Shown: positions 1 to 43,546 of the stretch, one piece after another | Layout: each line of letters opens with the position of its first letter | Numbering within the stretch: position 1 is the first letter of the stretch | Assembly: GCA_964020155.1 (NCBI GenBank) | Contig: OZ026563.1 | Location: 4,340,440 to 4,385,439 of the forward strand | Length of the DNA stretch: 45,000 nucleotides | Direction: 5' to 3' | Source: Chondrilla cf. caribensis | Lineage: Eukaryota; Porifera; Demospongiae; Chondrillida; Chondrillidae | Notes under the pieces: generated by a model | Told to the model about the DNA's origin: nothing | The model's input: the letters and a program-made list of their open reading frames with translations, nothing else | Databases searched by the model: none | Position numbers and translations under genes: made by a program

Positions 1-25250
<25,250 letters not shown>

Positions 25251-26409
25251 ATAGTACAATAATCAACCTCACCAATGGACTATATATAATATTATTATCA
25301 TCACACAGTATATGTAATTACTGTATTATAAGTATATATTTACATACATTAAAAATATATATGTAGCCTATTGTGTGCAAATATGATCATAAGTAATTTG
25401 AGTTAACAACCATGGAGCTCGAGGTGTCTCTTTCAGGCTTAGAACTGTTTATGGAAGCCTTTGGGATAAGATGAATCCTAGCCCAATTAATTCAAAATTG
25501 GCCATCTATTTTCAGGTATAGGACCGGCCCTTGAATGAAAAAATTAAAGCTATGGTCAGCCATTTGGGGTTGAAATTACTATATTATATAATTATAATAT
25601 ATACAGGGTCTTTCCACAGAAGCCCTTCACACTCGAATTACTTGGTTGTCTCTTTAAGATATAGAACCTTTGCTGAAGATATATAACGTTTGGCGAAGCC
25701 GTGGCTATCGAATTCTAGGCCAATTTCAATTCTCAAGGTTTTGAAATCGGCCATTATTCGTGCAATATAATTCACCAGTGTGGTTACACGTAGGAATGTA
25801 TATTATAGATGTATATAATATTTATAACATTATACTTTGTACAGTATATAGTAACATGGGATTATAATATTAACCATAAAAATGTACAACACACATACGT
25901 ACATAATAATGTATGTAATTGTGTGTAGGGTTGTAAAGGATATCATATCCATGCGTGCATACAACAAATTAGATATAATATAGCCAAAGTAACGTCTATG
26001 GATATTGTAACTGTCTTCTCTCTCGTCTCATCAACTGCGGGAAAACAAGGAGAGGTACGGGATTGTAGCTTAATAAGTCCAGTTCTGTACATTATATATA
26101 TATGTATACATACTGCATATACATACTAATATTACATGTACATACATATGATGTACATTGCATTATACATATACAATAAATAGATGTATGTACATATGTG
26201 TGTGTATGTACGTATATGTACTATAATAATAAATATGGACACTGAACTATAATATTGCATGGACTGGTACAGTGCACTATTATGTATTGTGCTGTGCATG
26301 TGTGAACACACGTATGGTACATCACTTGACACACGCTGTACATGTGTGAACACATACAGTACATCATTTGACACACGCTGTACATGTGTGAACACATATG
26401 TACAGTACA
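25251..26409. other. Convergent intergenic spacer
   Basis: It lies between the stop of the dynein gene (+) and the stop of IgDD-A (-). No gene or RNA was seen. It is AT-rich. A possible ATTAAA polyadenylation signal for dynein starts at 25348, and AATAAA occurs near 26174, rather far away. Two diverged copies of a roughly 200-bp sequence seem to lie at about 25410-25525 and 25625-25760: each has GTCTCTTT..G.....AGAAC and a GAAT.CTAG.CCAATT...GGCCAT block. Confidence 0.6.

Positions 26410-26432
<23 letters not shown>
26301..26432. repeat. 42-46-bp tandem repeat at the 3' end of IgDD-A
   Basis: Three units (26301-26344, 26345-26386, 26387-26432), each beginning TGTGAACACA and ending CACGCTGTACATG. 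The third unit overlaps the last codons of IgDD-A, and the TGA stop at 26410-26412 lies inside it. Confidence 0.9.
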
Positions 26433-32961
<6,529 letters not shown>

Positions 32962-33055
32962 CACTTCGAATTCACTTCTCGTTCGCCGGGCGGACGGAGG
33001 GGATTATCTTGGTCGGGTAAGCCCGATGCATAATATGACGGATGCAGTTGCTAGT

Positions 33056-33063
33056 TGACGTCA
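33056..33063. promoter_or_regulatory. CRE-type palindrome upstream of IgDD-A
   Basis: A perfect TGACGTCA lies 95 bp before the IgDD-A ATG. IgDD-A is much more diverged from B and C, and the surrounding promoter does not align well, so keeping this octamer at the same distance is more telling. A foldback element sits directly against it: the 9-bp target duplication begins at the last base of the octamer. Confidence 0.65.
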
Positions 33064-33145
33064 CGCGTCCATAGTCTGGCGTAGCCGACCCTTGATCCGC
33101 CAAAATGGCGGATCAAGGGTCGGCTACGCCAGACTAACGCGTCCA
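33063..33145. mobile_element. 65-bp perfect foldback element with 9-bp target duplication
   Basis: Bases 33072-33101 and 33107-33136 are perfect 30-bp inverted copies around a 5-base AAAAT loop. The element is bounded by the direct repeat ACGCGTCCA at 33063-33071 and 33137-33145. A 9-bp duplication is usual for Mutator-like elements, so this may be a minimal MULE-derived MITE. It lies in the 366-bp gap between IgDD-B and IgDD-A, about 110 bp before the IgDD-A start, so it could fall in the promoter or the 5' UTR. Confidence 0.8.
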
Positions 33146-33327
33146 TTTGATGGCATTAAACGCACTGGGCTATTATTGCGAATTCGCCCTCGACACTAAT
33201 ATTAATTGTGCATTCTGTATTACAGTACATTTTTATAATAATAATATAATAGAAAACATAAAAATTATAGTATACAATAGTACAATAATATCATCATTTA
33301 ATCACATATAATTTCATAAGCTCAATT

Positions 33328-33545
33328 CTAAGGCTTTGTGGTTGATGTACCTTTACACACTTCAGTCATCTACAGAAAATGGAACACAAGTGAAGGAAAT
33401 GATTGTAGAATACAACGTTAAGGGTACACATACATGTGCACACACACACACACGCACGCACACACACATACATACACACATACACACCTGCATGCGCATG
33501 CACACACATACACACACACATACACACATGTACGTATGCACACAT

Positions 33546-33603
<58 letters not shown>

Positions 33604-33644
33604 CTATACACACATACATACACACATACACACATGCATGCGCA

Positions 33645-33691
<47 letters not shown>

Positions 33692-36600
33692 GCATGCAAT
33701 AAGAGATAATGTTTAAATTCAAAGACATGAATCTAAGATTCACCTTTTTCATTAGGTACTGCTTGATGTCGGCTAAGAGGGGCAGTAGCTCAGCTTCCCC
33801 TTCCAGTATGTCAAGGAGATTCAGCCAGGACAACTCATCCCCATAAGTGGCCCATTCTTCCAAAATCTTTGTCATCTTCACAATATCCGATTCTGAATCA
33901 GCAGATTTTTTACCTTTCTTCAACTCTCTAACTTTGTCTCCAAGTTTAAGGAGTGTTCCAATCTTCTCCCAGTGAGGGGAAAATGGTACAACCAGATGCA
34001 CCAGGTTTTGTATGTCCACACGAACCAAAGAATCAATATCAGGAGGAATTTTGGGAACTGGACAATAAAATAGGACTTGGATTTAGTAAGGAACAATCTT
34101 TTTGACTTGATATTGGATACGAATACAGTAGAAGCAGTCATAGATTCAATATTATTATTAAAATACATTGTCACTCAGACCTCACTTATCTGCACACATC
34201 CGTTCCAGGTGGATTTGCAGATAAAGTGAGGGAACTGGATAAGTGAGGGTGCAGCATTGCACGCATTTATAACGGGCGTGCAGTATATGTATATTATATC
34301 ACTTTACATGCCACTACTATCAAATGCACACTATAACAAACAAGGCAGATTTTCTTCTTGCTGGCATTCCTGTTGTTTCTTGGTCATTTATAGAGGGTAA
34401 GCTAGAGGCCATTTTGGGCAAATACAACTTGAAAAGTACAAAGTCTACACAACAACAAACTTATATAACTTGAATTCTGCAGTTAACCGTGGTTAAACTA
34501 TACAGAATGGTATACAATAGTATACAAATACTGTGACTGGATGTGGATAGCGAGGTTTCCGGTTAATGGAGGCAACAATGTATTGTGCAGATTCGTTTCA
34601 ACAGGAAATGATGTGGATGGTGAGGGAACCGGTTATCTGAGATGTGGATGGTGAGGGAACCGGTTATCTGAGATGTGGATGGTGAGGGAACCGGTTATCT
34701 GAGATGTGGATGAGCTAAGTCTGACTGTACACCAAATTGAATCCGAAATTGAGATCTGCTAAGCACTTATGTGGAATTAAGGTCAAACACAGTCTGGAAT
34801 ATTTACCATAAAGGGCCAGTGTAGTGGATACTTGATGTGAGCTGAGTAAAGCTAACTTATGGCCCCTGAAGAAATATCTCAGTGCAATACACATGAAGAG
34901 TAACCGCATAGCCCAATGCACAGAAGTAACATCCACTAACCTTGCTCACAGAGATAGCCTGTAATCTCAGCAGCAACTGCTCCCAAATTTACGGCTTGGT
35001 CCTGTAACACTGTCACAAGACGTTTCCAAGACACATTTCGTCCACTGCGTATCCAAGATTGAAAGAGGGAAGTTAAGTTGGAGCTTGGAAGATCATTTCT
35101 TGGTCTTAATTCAGCCACTCTGTCCTCTAGTCCCATCAGGATACCAATCTTGTCCCATTCAGTGGCCATTTTAGGTACAAATTGGAGGAGATGAAGCATT
35201 GACAAGGGTACAATTTTGTCAATAGAAGTAGGAAGTGTAGAAGCTTGTACATCCACAGGCCTATCAGTCTTCCCACATGCCTGGTAGGACACTCTTTGCT
35301 CAACCGGGTTAAGTAGCGGAGTAGAGTCTTCTTGGCCTCTATCTTTACATTGGGTACAATAAAATGCTAATATCATACACATCTGAACTGTAGCATGTAC
35401 ATATATAGTCACTGTAAAGTACGTATGCATGACAGCAGTTACACCAGTGAGACTAAATGTAAGCACAAGTAAGTGCAAACATGAACCACACAAGCCATGC
35501 AGGCTGATGGAGGTGGAATCAGTTAGAGAAGTAGGTACATCAATGCATGCACACATGCTGTGTGTTACCTCCATCACTATCCTTGGGACTAGGTTGTACT
35601 GTAGTGTTTTCCAGACGTCCTCCTTCATCCTGTCTCTGACTTGCCCTGCGTTCTCTTCTACCTTCCTGGACACGGGCTACTTGTCGTAAACCTACACATA
35701 CAACATACATTATTATTTTTAATTTATTATTTTGGCTTCTGAATTCAATTAAAATAGATGTAATTACTGCAATGTATGGGGATTACTACTACAGTCTGTA
35801 TCAGGTATAGCTATATGTGAGTGGAGTAGAGTGGTTGAGTGTGGTTCAATGTGCAAGCCAGATACATTGCACAGAATGGATTATGCACAACAACAATGTA
35901 TGTCATTCAAAGTTTGTGCTGACTGAAATATATGTATGTTGCCATGGCAATTGAACATCATATGCAATTATACAAAAGCACACCACACAAGACTTCAATT
36001 TATACAATGCAATAATTAACATTTTCAAATGTAGAATTGAGAGCTTTAAATTAACACATTTTCGTTTAATGAGATCTGTCACTGTGGCATATTATATATA
36101 TCAAGTCTCTCTTCTTACCTTGTTTCATTTTTCTGTTCTTGTAAGCCAAAGCCAATATTATCAAAACACTTACAACAAAAATGAAGAAGAGGATGCCACT
36201 TGGTATGAAAATTTCCTTTGCTTCTTTGCTGCTTAGTAGTACTTGATTGGCAAATTCAAATGACCCCAACTCCTGAGGAGCGAACTCTGGATTCTGCTGT
36301 AAGCTGTCTCCTTTATTTGATACCCAATAACCAACACAAACGTACTTCTGTCCTTTGTCAGGGTTCTTTATTGTCACCTTACAAGCTCTGCTTCTCATGT
36401 CAAGATGATTCTTAACAAGTTTATACTCGGAAGTAACACCACCTTGGAAAGAGCTCTTTCCACATGGCAGACATTGTTTATCGTCAGGATCTTTTGTGTA
36501 ACATGCCGAATATCCCTCCTCAACAGAGCTGTTGATCCTACAGAAACGATACTCTATGTTGAAATCAGGGTCATCGTGATAAGCCGCACAGTATACTGTT

Positions 36601-37753
36601 CCTGTCCCATCAGCATTAATAGTGACAGTCCCACTGCTTTGACTCTCGTGTGGTCTGAGAAACCAGCTTGCAGTCCCACCGCTCCTCATGTCTATAGTGG
36701 AGAGAACCACAAGGGATGGTATGATCACTCCAATCCACACTCCCACACAGCATGTGATGACTGCACTCACCTGGAAACTCAACATCCACATACACCACTA
36801 TGTGACCAATGTGGTTGGACACGTTCACTATGTACTGTTGTATTCTGTCTCCCTTCGTACAGAGTTCACATATGGTTGGTAGTATACACAGGTTGGAATC
36901 AGGCTGTGAGCAGAGGTATAACACAGTAGGCACTGGGGTTGTTGAAACTGAAAGTGATGATATTCATGAGTGTGTTTGTGCACACAGATAGGTATGCGTA
37001 TGTCTCTATGTGTGTCCATCCTGATTTTGGGATATGTACATCTAGGTTGTGTTGCGTGTATCAAATACCATGTAGGTAGATGCTGCTTCAGTAAGCCCCA
37101 CCAGGCTACAGGCCTAACTCCCCCCCCACTCCAGGCCTAACTCCACCCTCACTACAGGCCTAACTCCGCCCCCACTGCAGGAGGGCATTAACAGTAATTG
37201 CATTCATAAGGGAGTGCACCAAAGAGGCCCACTTCTGATTGTAATTACATTAGTACAAGTTGTAATGTAAACCACAGCAACAACAAACACTGTCGGCTTC
37301 CCTATTTCAACTACCTATGGAGCCTCCTGGATCAACTAGCTACTGTGGTGAATGTGGGTCTCACATCGTCCTTGATCTGTATGCCGGAGTCACACTTGGC
37401 GCCCTCAAAAGTGTCATAAGGATGATAAGAACCAGTACTATCATTCCTATACCAAGTATATTTCAACTGTGGATCCCCTGTACATGTTGCATCAATACAC
37501 ACACGTCCTTGGTCAAGTGCCGTCAAGTTGGTCTGCACTGTAGGTAGTCTGTAGGTGTCAGGACCAACCCAATAAGCTGAGTCACTGACCAACTGCGGTT
37601 TCCCTGTAAATTAAGAATTGAGCAATTAACATCTGATCAGAAATCTGTACTGTCCAATGCATAGATACTCAATCACTTCTTTCAAAAAAGTTATTGTTGT
37701 GTGTGTGCGCATGCATGTGTGTGTCACACACCAACACACACACACATATATTC

Positions 37754-37812
<59 letters not shown>

Positions 37813-39343
37813 TATATTCAACACAGACACAGACATACACACATACCCATGCACACTCACATACACACAAACACGCAAACACGCACACACACACACTGAA
37901 CCTACCAGGACGAGTGACTCGCAAGCCAATCAAAGCTGAGAAGTTTTCACCTTCATATTGACAGCTACACTTGTAGCAGTCTGTCTGGTCCTCCCTCACT
38001 TTATTGAAGTGTATCGTTCCTGTTCCGTTGTACTCAGGCATTAGCTGGTATTGTTGACCTATCGGATTCCACATGAACCACCGAATTCCTTGGAACCCCG
38101 GAGGACAAGATGCACAGACTAGAGCTACCGGAGCACCTTCCTCAGCAGTACAATTACTTTTGTATGTTATCAAACATTCGTTGTATCCTACAAGTGTTGA
38201 AATACAGCTGAATGAGACATCATAGATCTCACGTGTTGTAGGATCTATGGTCACATGTGAAGAAAATGACCGATGATGGTATGTGGCACCATTGAAATCA
38301 CACATACAGTGGTATATCTACTAGTAATGTGGTACTGAATCCTCGAAGTGACTGCGAGTTAAAATGCTTTATACAACAGACATAATAGGTTCATGGTACA
38401 TACAATTACTGACAGTATCACGATCAGATTCCGTAAAATATATCTATAACTTTCCGGTGAAATGGGATGTGAGCTTGAAACAGGCGATTATGTACACAAA
38501 GCGAACGTTGGAAGGTACAATATTAGGACAGGGGAACACGGGGTGATTTGGGACGACAATCAAGGGAATCTGAGACGGATGCCTGTGAACCTCGATAATG
38601 GTCAGCTATGATAAAGCTAACAGTACGTAGTCAGTCCCTTACGTATAATATTGTGGAGATCTTGCTGATAATATATATATGATGTTCAACCAATCGCTTC
38701 CGGCACCATATAACCAGGGGCGTATCCAGGATTTGGCTCAGGGGGGTGCTGGCAGCTAGGACACTTGCCACCCCAAAGTCCCACAATAGAGACATCTCAA
38801 GGCGTATTGCACAATTGAGCTATGATGTCATCAAAACATGGCCACCAGCCATTTGGCCCTTACCATTTCTTAGAGCTAGCGAAAACGAAGGGATTTCAGA
38901 ACGAAAAATGGACACTTTACTCCTTCTGACCTCATTATGTTGTTCATTTAGATCAATTGTATTTATTCTTAAAAATTAAGTACTCAGGCTATGTATTTAA
39001 TTCAATTTGACAGTATTCACATATATTAGGTGTCTGAGCCTCAGGGGGGTGCTTGAGCACCCTAAGCACCCCCCCTGGATACGCCCCTGATATAACCCCT
39101 ACACTATGTCCCCTGTCCGACACCACCATATGAATTAACACCGTTATTTCCAAACACATGCACGTGAACACAAAATGTGGTCATTTCGAGGTAGAATGAC
39201 TATTACAACAGTAGATCTACCGTAACAGAAGAGTGATTGGCGGCGAACACACCTTCTTTAACCGGCCAAGAGGTACAGCCGGTAAAGCCGTCGATAATCT
39301 CTGACGTGAACGACAGAATGAGGAGGGTTAGTAAGAACTCCAT
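33328..39343 (-). CDS. IgDD-B: Ig-domain transmembrane protein with two cytoplasmic death domains
   Basis: Predicted 732 aa type I membrane protein. Exons in transcript order: 39343-39253, 38187-37906, 37603-37365, 36903-36771, 36691-36119, 35691-35569, 35342-34941, 34057-33744, 33369-33328. The signal peptide starts MEFLLTLLILSF. Ig1 (31-124) has the C..W..C set (LVCASC, RWFMW, YKCSCQY). Ig2 (125-248) is split by a phase-0 intron. Exon 5 carries the membrane-proximal Cys-rich domain and the membrane segment GILFFIFVVSVLIILALAY. A short Arg-rich linker (exon 6) leads to death domain 1 (EWDKIGILMGLEDRVAELR) and death domain 2 (PHWEKIGTLLKLGDKV). The last exon adds 13 residues and a TAG. Unlike A and C it has no exon for the conserved YLPxxRxYDxKxS juxtamembrane module. 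All introns are GT-AG. Intron 1 holds a hAT-like MITE and intron 7 a pogo-like repeat. Confidence 0.85.
33437..33690. repeat. Interrupted (CA)n array in IgDD-B last intron
   Basis: CA on the + strand (GT in gene sense) with CATACA and GCATGC interruptions. It fills most of the intron between death domain 2 (ends 33744) and the tail exon (33369). Confidence 0.95.
34172..34727. mobile_element. Possible pogo/Tigger-like element in IgDD-B intron 7
   Basis: The left end CACTCAGACCTCACTTATCT and the inverted right end CAGTCAGACTTAGCTCATCC agree at most positions, and pogo-like elements often start CAGTCAGAC. The right end is followed by TA; the left is not clearly preceded by TA, so the border is uncertain or eroded. 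The interior includes a 31-bp tandem repeat near the right end. No open frame. Confidence 0.45.
34610..34713. repeat. 31-bp tandem repeat, 3.4 copies
   Basis: Three identical 31-bp units (34610-34640, 34641-34671, 34672-34702) starting GATGTGGATGGTGAGGGAAC, followed by a partial fourth. They are tandem expansions of the right end of the surrounding pogo-like element. There are no spacers between units. Confidence 0.9.
37104..37182. repeat. 23-bp minisatellite in IgDD-B intron 3, three units
   Basis: Units built on CAGGCCTAACTCC followed by a C-rich segment and ACT. The same minisatellite occurs at the paralogous place in IgDD-C with seven units. Confidence 0.85.
37731..37895. repeat. (CA)n array just after the IgDD-B exon 2 donor
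   Basis: GT repeat in gene sense, starting within about 15 bases of the donor GTAGGTTCAGTGTGTG at 37905. It includes a core of about 26 perfect units and degenerate flanks. Confidence 0.9.
38708..39096. mobile_element. hAT-like MITE in intron 1 of IgDD-B
   Basis: The element spans 38715-39089 (375 bp). Its terminal inverted repeats match for 16 bp (CAGGGGCGTATCCAGG at the left, its complement at the right), and both ends continue with a TCAGGGGGGTGCT subterminal motif. ATATAAC flanks it on both sides (38708-38714, 39090-39096). Ends beginning CAGGGG and a 7-8 bp duplication fit hAT-type elements. It has no coding capacity. The paralogous intron of IgDD-C at about 44397-44410 has the uninterrupted target. 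Confidence 0.8.
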
Positions 39344-39638
39344 CGAAAAATCCTATGTTCAGTCAGGCAGTCCGGTCTCTCGCAGCTTCTTCCTCAGTCG
39401 ATTCCAAGAAGTTGAGAAGACATACAAGTGCGCTGTAGGGGAACGATCGTGACGTCACTAGTTTCCGTCACTACATGGTTTTGTTTACGCGTACCTGTTT
39501 CAATAAATCTATAAGACCACGTACAAATTAGACATAGCATGATCATTTGCAAACATTTACTATAATTATAAAACTATATCACAATATATTTTGTACGTAC
39601 AACAAATATAAATCTCTTAAAAACAGTTAGTCTATAGT
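39344..39638. promoter_or_regulatory. IgDD-C to IgDD-B intergenic gap
   Basis: 295 bp between the TAG of IgDD-C and the ATG of IgDD-B. The 110 bp nearest IgDD-B match the promoter of IgDD-C, including TCTCTCGCAGCTTCTTCC and the CRE. The remaining 180 bp are AT-rich and should contain the end of the IgDD-C transcript. No AATAAA was seen on the - strand. Confidence 0.6.
39450..39457. promoter_or_regulatory. CRE-type palindrome upstream of IgDD-B
   Basis: A perfect TGACGTCA lies 107 bp before the IgDD-B ATG and only about 180 bp after the stop codon of IgDD-C. The flanks (ATCG before and CTAG after) are shared with IgDD-C because this stretch belongs to the recent B/C duplicated block, so conservation between B and C alone is weak evidence. 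Confidence 0.6.
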
Positions 39639-42600
39639 CTAGTCTTTAGTAGCTACTGGACCAGGTGCTTTAACATGCAATTCTTTAATCTGCAGAAATA
39701 TTGAAGAGAGCACTGGTGCATCAACACAGTATACAATCACACCAATGCATATAGGTTGAGATGATGTGTGTACCTTTTCAATGAGGTATTTACGGATATC
39801 AGCCACCAGAGGTAGCAGCTCCTCATCATCCTCCATCTCCTCCAAGAGATTCAACCAGGAAAACTCGTCACCATAAACAGACCAGTTATCCAAGATTATG
39901 GTCATCTTCACACTATCATTGAAGGATGTCTTCTTTAGCTCTTCAACTTTATCCTTGAGCTTCAGTATTGTTCCAATCTTCTCCCAGTGTGGGGCAAATG
40001 GTACAACCAGGTGTACCAGGTTTGGGAAGGTCATGGGAACAAGCAAGTCAATGTTGTCAGGGATCTCAGGAACTGTACATAAAATATTAAGCTGAATATA
40101 TTGATTTTGAAAATTTTCACACATGTATAAACACATGTACGACAAACACAACACCTTAATATATACAGTATAATCCATGTTGTGTTGCATGCTTGATGCA
40201 TGTGAACTAAATATACGTAACAAATTATCTTATTGGCGAAACCTTATAATAATAAACACACTATTACAAAATGACAATGGTGCACTTACAAGTATACCCT
40301 GTTCCCTTTGTTACAGACAACATTTAACTGGCTTAAAATTCCCCCAATCTACAAACTTTATATCTATGACAAAATCTGATTTGTCAATCCATAAACATAC
40401 CTTGCTTGTACAGGAAGTCCTTGATATTGGCAGCCACTGCTCCCATTCTTATACCTGGGCTCTCCAGAACATTCACTAGATGTCCCCAAGACACTTCACT
40501 TCCACTCCGCACCCAGGTTTGAAGGAGAATGGTTAATCTAGATCTTAGGGGCTCGCTACTGGACCTCAATTCATCCACTTTGTCAGCCAGACCCAGCCCA
40601 ATCCCTATGTTATCCCACCCAGCAGCCATTTGAGGCGTAAAATCAAGGAGATTTTTCAATGTTACTGGTACAATCTTGTCAATGGACTCTGGAAGCAAGA
40701 TTACACGTTCTGTTGCATTTTTCTTCTCCCTTTCACCTGGATCCATGCAAAATTAAATTATCCTGGAATTGGTATTATTTAAAAGAAAATGTCATAACTT
40801 ACTCGTGAACTCCGAACCGGTGTAAATGATAATCTTTTTCTTTGCTGGACTGAGCTTGACATCATAATACCGGTCAGGTGGTAGGTAAACACGGCCACTG
40901 TCCTTGGAGTGAGCACTACTACTTGGATTGCTGACCAGGTCAATTTCGGCCATCTTCTTCATTGTCTGAGAATCAGTAAACTCAGCTGTGACGGGATCAG
41001 GTGGTTGTTCATCATGTATGGGAAGAGGTTCCGACCTCTCTTCCATCGTCTGGTATGACTTTTGGTGATGATCAGAGCTAACCAGTGGAATGGATTCACT
41101 GCCACTTACAGTTGGATCTGCAAAAACGATGATGATACATAATACAAAGGAGATTGTGTATATTCCACGTTCAATATCTACAATGATGAACATACAGAAG
41201 TACTCAAATTTATCACTTATCACTCAGTCTGTGAAATTACATTCAATTTGTATTTATAGTAGCTACATGAATCTGAAAGTGTGCACATGCGTGTTGGACA
41301 TCACCTTTCAAATCTTCTTCAATGTGTTCACCAGCTGCAGGACCATCTCCAACACATGGACGAGGTATGTTTTCTGCAACATTTGGAACAGGTATGTTAT
41401 CTCTGACTGCATCTGAAATAGGTGGTGATAATATTATTAAACAATTACCAAGTGATACACTGATACAACGGACACAAGTTCATATGTACAGTCAGTTTCT
41501 TATTTATCCAGTGTGATAAGTTAATTACATTACTGAACAATGCATCATCTCATTAAGGACATTATTGTACATGCACATTGGTAAGCCATATGCATAATAT
41601 ACCCTGTACCATAACACATACATATACATGTACAATATATGGAGATGATACTTTACAGACAAAAACCATGTGGAATTCTATAGCTAGCACTTACTCCTTC
41701 TTCTATAGATTTTGCGTGAAACATAGGCTATCACTGTTATCATACAAACTCCTACAACCAGCAGTATCAGGCCAGTTGGAAGTAAAATTTCCAGTAAATT
41801 GTTGCTGCCTGGTGGAGGATCGGCAAATTCAAATGACCCCAACAACTGGGGAGCGAACCCTGGATTCTGCTGTAAGCTGCCTCCTTCGCTTGATACTCGA
41901 TAACCAACACAAAAGTACTTCAATCCTTTGTCAGGGTTCTTTATTGTTACATTACAAGCTCTGCTCCGCATGTCAAGATGATTCTTGACAATTCCGTAAT
42001 AGGAAGTAACATCACCTTGGAAAGAGCTCTTTCCACATGGAAGACAGTGTTTATCATCAGGATCTTTTGTGTAACATGCTGAATATCCCTCCTCGACAGA
42101 GCTGTTGATATTACAGAAACGATACTTTATGTTGAAATCGGGGTCATCCTGATAAGCCACACAGTATGCTGTTCCTGTCCCATCAGCATTAATAGTGACA
42201 GTCCCACTGCTTTGACTCTCGTGTGGCCTAAGAAACCAGCTGGCAGTCCCACCACTCCTCATGTCTATAGCGAAGGGAACCACAAGGGATGGTATGACCA
42301 CTCCAATCCTCACTCCCAAACAGCATGTGATGACTGCACTCACCTGGAAACTCAACATCAACATACACCACTATGTGACCAATGTCGTTGGACACATTCA
42401 CCATGTACTGTTGTATTCTGTCTCCCTTCGTACAGAGTTCACGTATGGTTGGTAGTATACACAGGTTGGAATCAGGCTGTGAGCAGAAGTGTATCACAAT
42501 AGGCACTGGGGTTGTTGAAACCGAAAGTGATTATATTCATGAGCGTGTTTGTGCACACAGATAGGTATGCGTATGTCTCTGTGTGTGTCCATCCTGATTT

Positions 42601-43409
42601 TGGGATATTTACATCTAGGTTGTGTTGCGTGTATCAAATACCATTTAGGTAGATGCTGCTTCAGTAAGCCCCACCCCTGCTACAGGCCTAACTCCATCCC
42701 CACTCCAGGCCTAACTCCACCCTCACTACAGGCTTAACTCCACCCCCAATACAGGCTTAACTCCACCCCTAATACAGGCCTAACTCCACCCCCACTACAG
42801 GCTTAACTCCACCCCCACAACAGGCCTTACTCCGCCCCCACTGCAGGAGGGTATTAACAGTAATTGCATTCATAAGGGAGTGCACCAAAGAGGCCCACTT
42901 CTGACTGTAATTACATTAGTACAAGTTGTAATGTAAACCACAGCAACAACAAACACTATGGCATTCCCTACTTCGACTACCTATGGAGCCTCCCGGGTCA
43001 ACTAGCTACTGTGGTGAATGTGGGTCTCACATTGTCCTTGATCTGTATGCCGGAGTCACACTTGGTGTCCTCAAAAGTGTCATAAGGATGATAAGAACCA
43101 GTGCTATTATTCCGATACCAAGTATATTTTGGATCCCCAGTACATGTTGCATCAATACACACACGTCCTTGGTCAAGTGCCGTCAAGTTGGTCTGCACTG
43201 TAGGTAGTCTGTAGGTGTCAGGACCAATCCAATAAGCTGTGTCACTGACCAACTGCGGTTTCCCTGTAAATTAAGAATTGAGCAATTAACACCTGATTAG
43301 AAATCTCAACTGTTCAATGTGTAGATACTTTGCTACTTCATTAAAAGAACCATTTATGTGTGTGTGTGTGTACATGCGTGTGTCAAGTGCTATGTGTGCA
43401 AACATGTGT

Positions 43410-43457
<48 letters not shown>

Positions 43458-43499
43458 TGCATACATAATACACACACACGTACGTGTGCGCACGCATAC

Positions 43500-43546
<47 letters not shown>

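Larger units (their letters stand above)
32962..33327. promoter_or_regulatory. IgDD-B to IgDD-A intergenic gap
   Basis: 366 bp that must hold the 3' UTR of IgDD-B and the promoter and 5' UTR of IgDD-A. Contents: the CRE octamer (33056-33063), the foldback element (33072-33136) and an AT-rich stretch (33200-33320). No clear polyadenylation signal or TATA box. Confidence 0.6.

Noticed and set aside
33107..33139. Mini-frame ATGGCGGATCAAGGG... (ten codons) with a good start context on + in the foldback
   Set aside because: It is one arm of a palindrome, has ten codons, and no transcript or homology supports it.
36616..36930. + strand open frames over IgDD-B and IgDD-C exons (for example 36405-36929 and 42212-42502)
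   Set aside because: They are antisense shadows of the Ig2 and membrane-proximal exons, which show the conserved cysteines and Ig pattern on the - strand with matching splice sites in three paralogues.
36904..36960. Starting Ig2 exon 4 of IgDD-B at the AACCCCAG acceptor upstream
   Set aside because: Exon 3 ends in phase 0 and that acceptor would give a stop within the exon. The TGCTCACAG acceptor at 36904-36905 keeps the frame and matches IgDD-A and IgDD-C.
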